DNA of 64,000 bases, taken from NCBI GenBank assembly GCA_964499365.1, contig CAZCKU010000003.1, forward strand, positions 186,001 through 250,000. The letters are read 5' to 3'. The translations under genes were made by a program, and so were the position numbers. Shown piece after piece: positions 52,801-59,376 of this stretch (positions within the stretch are counted from its first letter, which is position 1; each line of letters begins with the position of its first letter). The notes below the pieces were generated by a model. That model ran no database searches. It was not told where the DNA came from and was given only the letters and a program-made list of their open reading frames with translations. Source of the stretch: PALSA-1316 sp964499365. Lineage in GTDB: Bacteria > Nitrospirota > Thermodesulfovibrionia > Thermodesulfovibrionales > UBA6898.

Positions 52801-53542
52801 TTAATCCCCTTTTCTTTTTTATAAAATTCCGCTCAGCGGAAAAATCATAGTTCATTTCACCCTGTTCTATTTTTTTATTTGCAATCCAGTTGTAAAATTC
52901 TTTTAGCTGTTGAAGATCTTCAGCAGTTAAAGGCTGGGAAAAAACTTTCTCGGCAACAGAAACGATTCTTTTTTTAACAGTTCTTACGACACCTTTGATA
53001 CTGACGCTGACCCGCTGTCTGATTGTGGTGCTCTCGTAGTCGAGATTGTCAGCGAGGTATTTAACAGCTCCTGACAGCTTTTCCATTGGCTGTATATCCT
53101 GCTGGTCTCTGTCAGCGGTCGGTATATATTCCAGCCACAGTTTTTTTATTAATTTTATTGTGTCTTCTGCGTCAGTCAACAACAAAAAATGTATGTGTTC
53201 ATGTCCTGATTTGTGCTGCCCCCAAACTTTGAGTATTTTGCATTTGCTGGAATGACGTTTTTTGTTTCCATCAATCAAACCTCGTTTACATAATTGAGAA
53301 ACACGTTTTTCGAACGAAGACCACTGTTCTCTGATGTGCTCAGCTCCGAGACCTGCCGGGGCTGTGAGTGTGCCGAAAAGACATAAATCAATACGCTTCC
53401 TGTAACCGTGAGGAAATATCTCTGCAAACCACGCATCACATAAGTTCTGAGCGTTCTGCCTGAAGCGTATTATTTTTTTGACGCGGTCCTGGGGGTTATT
53501 CCATCCATGTATTTTCACGGCGGTTCCTTTCGTAGCGTGCAC
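52790..53542 (-). CDS. HUH-type replication initiator-like protein
   Basis: The 250-residue protein has HEHIHFLLL around residue 116 (an HUH motif, H-I-H) and, about 45 residues later, AVKYLADNLDY with candidate catalytic tyrosines Y162 and Y169, the order seen in rolling-circle Rep proteins. It could nick the element's origin and allow autonomous or post-excision replication. No close family was confirmed. Confidence 0.6.
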   Translation of the reverse strand: MHATKGTAVKIHGWNNPQDRVKKIIRFRQNAQNLCDAWFAEIFPHGYRKRIDLCLFGTLTAPAGLGAEHIREQWSSFEKRVSQLCKRGLIDGNKKRHSSKCKILKVWGQHKSGHEHIHFLLLTDAEDTIKLIKKLWLEYIPTADRDQQDIQPMEKLSGAVKYLADNLDYESTTIRQRVSVSIKGVVRTVKKRIVSVAEKVFSQPLTAEDLQQLKEFYNWIANKKIEQGEMNYDFSAERNFIKKKRGLNDF

Positions 53543-53765
53543 GGTCCAGTGCGTGTTTCTGTTTTACTGCGTTTATTTTTTGAGTTAACGTAAGGGGCTT
53601 TAGAGTAAGGGGTAAATCTAAGCTGTGGTTAGGTCTCCTATTGTTATTACCCTGAGTGAAAGATGGTATCTCCTCATCGAAAGGCATAGCGGAAAGTTGC
53701 ATCATATCGTTAAAGTCTTGTTCGTGCACTTCGTAATAATCTTTGTGTGTAATTTTATTAATCAT
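53496..53765 (-). CDS. hypothetical small protein (89 aa)
   Basis: A charged, soluble protein without recognised motifs; it overlaps the Rep gene by 47 bases and the following gene by eight, consistent with a compact, co-translated element operon. Confidence 0.45.
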   Translation of the reverse strand: MINKITHKDYYEVHEQDFNDMMQLSAMPFDEEIPSFTQGNNNRRPNHSLDLPLTLKPLTLTQKINAVKQKHALDRARYERNRRENTWME

Positions 53766-54048
53766 TTTCGTCCTCCAGGTCTAATTCGTTTTCAAGGTCT
53801 AATTTATTTGCTATGTTTTTCAGCTCGTCAATTTCAATGCTTTTGTCTTGATGCCAGTGCCATTTTGTTCCTATTGAAAATATCCTGAAAAATTTGAGAC
53901 CGCTATTGCTGATACACACACCGTAAAATTCGTCACCGTCGTGTGTGTCCCATATTTGCAACAGTCCGCTGACTGTTGTTATTTCTGTTGTCAACAACTC
54001 CATTACAGCCTGCGGGATTATCTTCTTTATTCCTCTCATCCTCTTCAT
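53758..54048 (-). CDS. hypothetical protein (96 aa)
   Basis: An acidic-ended soluble protein with aromatic-rich FRIFSIGTKWHWHQD in the middle. ATG 54048 has AAGGAG at eight bases and overlaps the stop of the ribbon-helix-helix gene (ATGA). The same frame is open upstream to 54303, through a hydrophobic segment; a membrane-anchored longer form cannot be excluded. Confidence 0.5.
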   Translation of the reverse strand: MKRMRGIKKIIPQAVMELLTTEITTVSGLLQIWDTHDGDEFYGVCISNSGLKFFRIFSIGTKWHWHQDKSIEIDELKNIANKLDLENELDLEDEND

Positions 54049-54182
54049 TTTTTTATCTCCTTTTTTGTGGCAACTGAGCGTAATAGATCTGACACTGTTG
54101 TTTGCAGTCTCCATGCTTTGTGTTTCAGCGTTTTCAGTTCCGCTGGTGTTATGCGTATTGTTAAGGTTGTTGTCTTTTTCAT
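54045..54182 (-). CDS. ribbon-helix-helix protein, 45 aa
   Basis: A short frame in another register than the neighbouring one starts at ATG 54182 after AAGGAGAG and ends in ATGA, coupling it to the next gene. The product reads TLTIRITPAELKTLKHKAW then TTVSDLLRSVA, the strand-helix-helix pattern of Arc/CopG/MetJ-type repressors. It is probably the autoregulator of this operon. Confidence 0.6.
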   Translation of the reverse strand: MKKTTTLTIRITPAELKTLKHKAWRLQTTVSDLLRSVATKKEIKK

Positions 54183-54303
54183 TTTCTTTTCTCTCCTTAT
54201 ATCTATCTAATAGCGTCATCGTAATTACTGTGACTACTGTTATTACATGCATCAACTGTGCCATAATATCCTTTAATATCAATGACTTAGTTGACATTAT
54301 CAT

Positions 54304-54582
54304 GTAGAATATGTTATAGTGCTCTGTAGAATGGCTCTGGGCTTGGGTTTTCAGGCTTTGAAGGAAAGAGAAAAAGAAAAAAAGAAGGTGTCGTCTATAA
54401 CTTAGATTTAGGTAAATGTCAAGGAATATTCAATTATAACAATGAGTTACAGCTATTTTATTGACATTTTGAGGAAGTCTTCTTCCGCAATTTGTCAATG
54501 CTCTAAAAAAGCCCTTTAGAATATCGAAAAATGCTTTTCAAAATTTCCTGATTTCATCTATACCAATTTTTGATATAGACAG
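54304..54582. other. 279-bp gene-free region with operator-like repeat
   Basis: AT-rich leader region of the leftward operon starting at 54182/54303. It contains one copy (54322-54350) of a 29-bp sequence also found at 56783-56811. I see no other gene or hairpin of note. Confidence 0.4.
54322..54350 (-). repeat. 29-bp repeat, copy 1 (shared promoter/operator)
   Basis: CTCTGTAGA-A-TGGCT-C-TGG-GC-TTGGGTTT differs from the 56783-56811 copy at four of 29 positions. Both copies precede leftward genes of the mobile element. Confidence 0.55.
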
Positions 54583-54954
54583 TTATCTGCTGGGACCGCT
54601 GAAAATATCGTTGTCAAATATGTCTTTGGGTTTAACATCTTGCTGTCCGCCTCCGCTGCTGCTGCCTGTGCTTCCTGTGCCTGCATCATCTCCAGCGCTG
54701 GCTTGCTTGGGCAGATAACGAGCCCGCCTTTTTGCGTTGCCTGTGAAAACTTTGTCTATCATATACGTTAGAATACCGTTCCCTTTGTGACCGTTGCGAA
54801 CGAATCTTGTGTGCTCGCCATCGGTTGATATTCTTATATATCTCACGAGGCAAAAAAGATAAAACTCATCCCAGGAATTGCATTTTTCTAAGCCTTTCGC
54901 AACATCGAATTCAACGGCTTTTGCATACTCTCTATTCAGATCCTCGTCTCTCAT
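54583..54954 (-). CDS. hypothetical protein of the mobile element (123 aa)
   Basis: A soluble protein with a helical N-terminal half (ECNSWDEFYLFCLVRYIRIS-like around residue 30) and a Gly/Ser-rich linker followed by an acidic-phenylalanine tail (DIFDNDIFSGP). This is the profile of a single-stranded DNA-binding protein tail, in which acidic DDIPF-type ends recruit partners, but the body is not clearly an OB-fold. Function not assigned. Confidence 0.5.
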   Translation of the reverse strand: MRDEDLNREYAKAVEFDVAKGLEKCNSWDEFYLFCLVRYIRISTDGEHTRFVRNGHKGNGILTYMIDKVFTGNAKRRARYLPKQASAGDDAGTGSTGSSSGGGQQDVKPKDIFDNDIFSGPSR

Positions 54955-54979
54955 TTCCTTTCTCCTTTATTGTCTGTTG

Positions 54980-55915
54980 TTATCTGCTGGGGCTATGTGA
55001 TGTTCTCTGCATTGCCCGACGAGCCCGTATCTGGTCACGTTCCCACTGTTGCATCCAAGACTTTTCCTCTTCATTCACTTGTCCAACTATTAGCGGTTGC
55101 GCTGTTTTCCTGATTGGCAGTTTTGGGATATCCACTCTGCTTTGCTGGGTGCTTGGAGTATGAATAGTTAGCCTTGCATCATGCTGGGGGCTCGCCTCAA
55201 GCAACGTTTCAATGTCTCGTCTACATTTGACGCCTGCAAATAGCTTGTTTATCCTGCACCGATTACCAGCACTATCCTGCAACGTTAGTGTTTTGCTCGT
55301 CTCTCTACAAATCGTCACACCCTGCTTTCCTAATGAGTTCTGCCAATCGCTGAAGGCCTTAGATCCTTTTGTTGCACTATTGCAAGCAATCCGCATTGCT
55401 GTTTTCCAGCTATCTTCCCCTCTCTGACAAAGATGAATTTCAGCTTGTGTCACTGTTCTATGTCCAGTCTTGGGAACAGGGATAAGCTCATTATTCAACG
55501 CCCGTTGCAAATTATAAATTTCGCTCGGCCTGTCAAAATTCTGCTTTCTATTGCCAGTATTGATTACAGTGCAATGAAAATGAACATTGCTGGTGTTGCT
55601 ATGCTCTGCAAGAGTGAAAGCATCATAACGCCCCGACAGCTCCTGTAACATCTCTTGCCTGATTAGGTTAATTTCAGCTTCTGACAGGCCTGATGGTAGA
55701 GAAATAATGAGACGGTCTGAAACTGTCTTATGTTGCCAGTTATACTTTTGCAAGGCTTCGTTGAGCGGTATGATACTCCCAGCCTCATCTTGAAGCCCAT
55801 GCCTGCATGCCTCAGCCCTGCCGATATATCTAAGATGCGCCACCTCACCAGACTTCCCAGCGCGACCAAATGAAGATAATTTGACGATAATCATCCTGCT
55901 ATTTTTTTTCTTCAT
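54980..55915 (-). CDS. relaxase (MobA/VirD2-like, MobP type)
   Basis: The 311-residue protein has an early Tyr (HLRYIGR), an EHSNTSNVHFHCTVIN segment giving the three-His metal site (H105, H112, H114), and a Gln/Arg-rich tail. Relaxases nick oriT and lead DNA into the recipient. It overlaps mobC by 17 bases. Together they make the element mobilizable but not self-transmissible, since no type IV secretion genes are visible. Confidence 0.72.
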   Translation of the reverse strand: MKKKNSRMIIVKLSSFGRAGKSGEVAHLRYIGRAEACRHGLQDEAGSIIPLNEALQKYNWQHKTVSDRLIISLPSGLSEAEINLIRQEMLQELSGRYDAFTLAEHSNTSNVHFHCTVINTGNRKQNFDRPSEIYNLQRALNNELIPVPKTGHRTVTQAEIHLCQRGEDSWKTAMRIACNSATKGSKAFSDWQNSLGKQGVTICRETSKTLTLQDSAGNRCRINKLFAGVKCRRDIETLLEASPQHDARLTIHTPSTQQSRVDIPKLPIRKTAQPLIVGQVNEEEKSWMQQWERDQIRARRAMQRTSHSPSR

Positions 55916-56225
55916 TTGCCACCGACCTAAAGCGCTCAATCATATTCCTGAATTCTATAATGATTTCTTTGAGCGATGAATACATTGAGGCATCGTGACC
56001 TGACTGGTTAGCCTGTCGTGCTAATTGATTGCAGTTACATCCGATGGCATTAATGCTCCTTCGGAGGGACCTCAACTCTTCCACAGAGACGGCACGCCCT
56101 GAAGATAGCACCTGTCTGATTGTGTCGCTTCTGCATGCTCCTGACGACAAAGCGAGTTCATCAATCCGCTTATATAGCTCATCGCTCACCCTCGCTCTTA
56201 AAACCTTCTCTCTCTTAGTTCTCAT
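55899..56225 (-). CDS. mobC: MobC-like relaxosome accessory protein
   Basis: The 108-residue protein starts with a ribbon-helix-helix region (LRARVSDELYKRIDELALSSGACRSDTIR) and continues with the MobC pattern LRRSINAIGCNCNQLARQAN. It helps the relaxase at oriT. Confidence 0.8.
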   Translation of the reverse strand: MRTKREKVLRARVSDELYKRIDELALSSGACRSDTIRQVLSSGRAVSVEELRSLRRSINAIGCNCNQLARQANQSGHDASMYSSLKEIIIEFRNMIERFRSVANEEKK

Positions 56226-56303
56226 GTGTCAATCCTCCAATAAAGGGACCCTGCGGCAGCAAGGGAATAATCAGGGCTTCCGTGTAGCACAGGAAGCGGT
56301 ATC

Positions 56304-56339
56304 CTGCCTTATCCTTTGAATCTGCCTTATCCTTTGAAT
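56304..56339. repeat. 18-bp tandem repeat, two copies
   Basis: CTGCCTTATCCTTTGAAT occurs twice head to tail, followed by a partial CTGCC, in the gap between the mobC gene and the next gene. Confidence 0.7.
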
Positions 56340-56370
56340 CTGCCTCTGGGGGTTAAACGGTCTCATGGCC

Positions 56371-56688
56371 TTATATAGTTGGTCCAGTAATAACGGGACC
56401 AGTGGTTATTGCTTGTTTCTTGGCCTTGCTGGGCTTCTGCTGTTTTCCAGCATCGAGCACGGATCTCTTCTTGCTCGCCTGCACTGGTTTCTGTTGTGTG
56501 GGTTTCTGCGGCTGCCTTGCAATGTTAAGGGATAGAGCACCTTTTGCCACACTGGACAAAGCTTTAAAAATGTCTCCATCATGTGCTGTAACGATCACAG
56601 CTCCTGCTATTTCTCCTGCTCCTTGAAGTTGTGAAGGGGAGTTTAACGGGGGTTTAATGGGCTTTTTCTCTTCTTTTTTCTGTTCCAT
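56371..56688 (-). CDS. hypothetical Lys/Pro-rich protein (105 aa)
   Basis: Low-complexity, basic protein with Pro-, Gln- and Lys-rich ends and a short Ala/Gly-rich core. It has a clear GAAGGAGA ribosome site. No family recognised. Confidence 0.5.
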   Translation of the reverse strand: MEQKKEEKKPIKPPLNSPSQLQGAGEIAGAVIVTAHDGDIFKALSSVAKGALSLNIARQPQKPTQQKPVQASKKRSVLDAGKQQKPSKAKKQAITTGPVITGPTI

Positions 56689-56782
56689 ACCAGTCTCCTT
56701 CTTGTTTTTCCGCTCGGCGGAATTTTGGCTATATATCTACTAATAGCATCAGCAACAATTGTGCCACAAAAAGCGGCAATTT

Positions 56783-56811
56783 CTCTGTAGATTGGCTTTG
56801 GTATTGGGTTT
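56783..56811 (-). repeat. 29-bp repeat, copy 2 (shared promoter/operator)
   Basis: Matches the copy at 54322-54350 at 25 of 29 positions and lies upstream of the gene at 56371-56688. Confidence 0.55.
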
Positions 56812-56917
56812 ATGACAGTTGCTTATATAAGGAATTGATAGCGAAGTTGTTTCAAACAACTTTTCTTGCCTTTTGTGTAAATAGAGTGCGACTTTGGTTA
56901 GTAAAAAGTAAAATAAG

Positions 56918-56977
56918 GGCACCCGATAACCGCAACGCCCGGCGGAAGGAACTGAAGCCAGTGAGGACGCGTGTGCT
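56918..56977 (+). repeat. 60-bp direct repeat, copy 1
   Basis: Begins GGCACCCGATAACCGCAACG and ends AGTGAGGACGCGTGTGCT; the inner 22 bases differ from copy 2. Spacing between copies is 101 bp. The ends are partly complementary (GCAC/GTGC). Confidence 0.7.
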
Positions 56978-57018
56978 TACTGAAAATGTGGTCTCAGCAA
57001 ATAATAGATAACTGTGTC

Positions 57019-57078
57019 GGCACCCGATAACCGCAACGACCATTGAAGGGGAACGGAAATAGTGAGGACGCGTGTGCT
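57019..57078 (+). repeat. 60-bp direct repeat, copy 2
   Basis: Same 20-base start and 18-base end as copy 1, with an altered middle. Confidence 0.7.
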
Positions 57079-57299
57079 CTCAATATCGCCTCGCTGTGGC
57101 TGTGTGCGAAATCCAAGCTGATTATTGCCTGGATGAGCGGGGGAGCCGTCACGAAGTGAAAAATAGTCTATTCCCTGCAGCGAAGCGAAACGGGGATAGT
57201 CTATGTTAGGCGGGATAGGGATTACAGGCGAAGGGGAGGAGTAGCGGTCATAGTCATAACGCAATGGAGCCACGGAATGAAGTGGAGCGCTGTGACGGC

Positions 57300-57310
57300 T
57301 GCAGGGGGCA
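57300..57310 (+). other. candidate attR core of the tRNA-Arg element
   Basis: TGCAGGGGGCA repeats the tRNA-Arg 3' end (50796-50806) in the same orientation; 11 exact bases in 6.5 kb is unlikely by chance. Confidence 0.4.
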
Positions 57311-57318
57311 ATTTAGAC

Positions 57319-57924
57319 TTATCGTCGTGCGGTTTGCTTGAGTTCACGATATCTATGCATGGAAGCAGTCTGTAGGGCATGATCAGCTGCTATTCGTTCA
57401 TGAAAAGTATCCACAGAAATCTTGAATGCGGCGAAAAAGTGCCGAAGGCCAAGCACAATTGTGCCGTTTATTTCAGTAATCGGCTCATTGCCAGGCAACA
57501 TGGCGGCTTCAAAAAGATTCCAGCTATGGGTGATAGAATTGCGATATAAATGATAAAGTCTATCCGCAAATGGTTGATACTCCGGAGGGAAAAACTCTCC
57601 GATATACTTCTTATACCGAGGCCCGACACTGTCAGTTCTCCTACACGAGACGCACATATCTCTACTAAGGTCTCGCAAAGCATAAGAAGACACGGTGTCG
57701 ATTGCACAAAAAATGGATAAAGCTATGACATGCCCTCGGTGTTCCAGAGTCGGTGCATCCGTTATTACATGCTCAATTTCGTCAAGCAGCGAATCCTTAA
57801 ATATTGTTCTAAGTGTGGTCCTGAAATTCTCATTAAATGATTGGGGTGGGTCTGGCCATGTGCTCGGCTGCCATGCATAGAAGCCTTGACCTCGTATGCT
57901 ATTAAGTGACTCCGGGTATTTCAT
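57319..57924 (-). CDS. HEPN-like protein (Rx4H motif), possible toxin RNase
   Basis: The 201-residue soluble protein is helical and contains RNSITH (R128, H133), the Rx4H motif that forms the active site of HEPN RNases, in the usual setting LYHLYRNSITHSW. It also has a cysteine pair (CVSC). HEPN toxins are classically paired with MNT nucleotidyltransferases; one lies two genes upstream. It is the last gene of the five-gene operon and overlaps the preceding gene by four bases. Assignment rests on the motif and context only. Confidence 0.55.
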   Translation of the reverse strand: MKYPESLNSIRGQGFYAWQPSTWPDPPQSFNENFRTTLRTIFKDSLLDEIEHVITDAPTLEHRGHVIALSIFCAIDTVSSYALRDLSRDMCVSCRRTDSVGPRYKKYIGEFFPPEYQPFADRLYHLYRNSITHSWNLFEAAMLPGNEPITEINGTIVLGLRHFFAAFKISVDTFHERIAADHALQTASMHRYRELKQTARR

Positions 57925-58919
57925 CTGCCAGAGTCGCTCTCATCAGCCGCTAATTCTAACGATTTCACCTTCAATGAAGTTATCCTCCCAGCCTTATCTT
58001 TCTTTGCCGAGCCTGCAACTCTTACCCTCTCTCCAAGAGCAGACTTTGCTTCTTCAATCATTTCCTCGCCAACAGAACAGTGCAGCGGTTGTTCATTGTT
58101 TGGACGTTCCCTGAGATAGAATTTCCTATAGTCAAGGTCGATTTCTCTGATAGTGCCGACAGCCTCTATATATTCAGCTCCGGGCTCTTTTGCTATTGCA
58201 TGCCGTAAACGTGCGCGGGCTCCCCTCGTAAGCAGTGGGGCCTCCCCCGAGTGAACAAGTGTGCCGGAAAATTCAATAGTTTCAACCGGCAGCTTATTTG
58301 AAGGTGCCATATTCATTACCTGCCGGAGTATATAGTCCCTGGATGGCGAATCTGAAATTGAAGCAGGCAGTGTTGACGGTGGCTCAGGTGTTGAAGCCCA
58401 TGAGGCAACTTCCATAAAGGTGTCGATTGCCTTCAGAACCGGATCTTCCTGTGAATCAAACATATTGATTTGACGTTCAGGCGGAAGTCCCAATCCAACA
58501 CGCAAACTGCCGGTTTTCAATCCTATGATTACCAAATCGGAAGAAGTTTCCACATCCTTGCTGATTCCACCTTTTCTATAAGGCAATTCGCCTTTCATTA
58601 TGGACGTAATAGATCTTATGCTCTTTCGGAAATTTTCGATTGAGCTTGTGAGTATTGAAGCAGATGCCGACCCTAAATGAATTGATGGGCCTATCAGCCG
58701 CAGCCAAACACCCTGAAGTTTATCCTGATATGCCTTGACTCCAATATATTCATCGATCTGAGTGCGCAATTCGATAATATGGTCAACATATGCCTCTGCC
58801 ATTAAATGAAAACGCTCAGGATTGATGGAATAAACTTCTCGCTGAAGGGATATCAAGTCTTCTTCAAGCCGTGTAAGCTCTTCACGAGTCTGCTTTAATT
58901 GTCTGTCGTCCGTAATCAT
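57921..58919 (-). CDS. operon protein with putative C-terminal OB-fold (332 aa)
   Basis: I do not recognise the family. Residues 1-30 form a coiled coil (KQTREELTRLEEDLISLQREV); the middle is mixed; the last ~80 residues (VGTIREIDLDYRKFYLRERP ... LGERVRVAGSAKKDKAGRI) look like an OB-fold in which a strand-turn-strand is followed by the typical GxRVRVxG. It lies between the nucleotidyltransferase and HEPN-like genes with four-base overlaps on both sides, so it probably forms part of that complex or binds nucleic acid. Confidence 0.5.
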   Translation of the reverse strand: MITDDRQLKQTREELTRLEEDLISLQREVYSINPERFHLMAEAYVDHIIELRTQIDEYIGVKAYQDKLQGVWLRLIGPSIHLGSASASILTSSIENFRKSIRSITSIMKGELPYRKGGISKDVETSSDLVIIGLKTGSLRVGLGLPPERQINMFDSQEDPVLKAIDTFMEVASWASTPEPPSTLPASISDSPSRDYILRQVMNMAPSNKLPVETIEFSGTLVHSGEAPLLTRGARARLRHAIAKEPGAEYIEAVGTIREIDLDYRKFYLRERPNNEQPLHCSVGEEMIEEAKSALGERVRVAGSAKKDKAGRITSLKVKSLELAADESDSGR

Positions 58920-59362
58920 AGTTTTATCCTAAGGAGCCCTTTTGAAAGGTCGGGATTTTCCTTAACACGATGGAAAAACCTCAGACGATTATCAAACCGC
59001 TCCGATCCCACTTTCTCAACAAACACATCAAAGCCATATTTGCGCTTCACGGCCTTATTAGATGCCAGATTGTACTCATACGGATTAACAGGGGCCGAAT
59101 AATCAAGCTCCTGTTCAAGTCCCAAGATTAAATCGATATCGCTGGGATTATCCTTCCGAGTAGCATAGCTTCCGTCTATGATCAACTCAGTGCCGAGTCC
59201 AGTTCGTTGCAACTCTTGAATATATTCCTTCAATTTCCTTGTCAGGTTTATGCGGCAATCCGTGCGCTGAAATCTACCAAACACTCCTTCCAGCTCTTCA
59301 AGAGAGCAGTCATGAATGCTATTCGGCAGCAGTCCATCTTCTGTGAATTCAGGTATTGGCAT
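58916..59362 (-). CDS. MNT-type nucleotidyltransferase
   Basis: The 148-residue protein has the polymerase-beta-like nucleotidyltransferase motif GSYATRKDNPSDIDL (G64, S65, D75, D77), with a third candidate Asp in YGFDVFV. MNT proteins in toxin-antitoxin pairs adenylylate and silence HEPN toxins. Here the pair is split by the 332-residue gene. It starts 14 bases after the helicase gene. Confidence 0.72.
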   Translation of the reverse strand: MPIPEFTEDGLLPNSIHDCSLEELEGVFGRFQRTDCRINLTRKLKEYIQELQRTGLGTELIIDGSYATRKDNPSDIDLILGLEQELDYSAPVNPYEYNLASNKAVKRKYGFDVFVEKVGSERFDNRLRFFHRVKENPDLSKGLLRIKL

Positions 59363-59376
59363 TATTCTTCATGTCC

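Larger units (their letters stand above)
56689..57318. other. 630-bp gene-free region with repeats, putative origin/attachment region
   Basis: It holds the second 29-bp repeat with a truncated leader-peptide copy (56729-56767), two 60-bp direct repeats, an AGCCGTCAC/GTGACGGCT inverted repeat (57144-57152 and 57292-57300) and the attachment-like 11-bp copy. No convincing protein-coding frame is present. It could contain oriT or an origin and the element's right end. Confidence 0.45.

Noticed and set aside
54183..54303. Separate hydrophobic peptide gene upstream of the RHH gene
   Set aside because: It reads without a stop into the next gene's frame and the RHH gene overlaps it; the evidence favours a leader region, so no separate gene is called.
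56918..57078. CRISPR array
   Set aside because: Only two units with 60-bp near-identical repeats and a variable core inside the repeat; no regular short repeats and no cas genes nearby.
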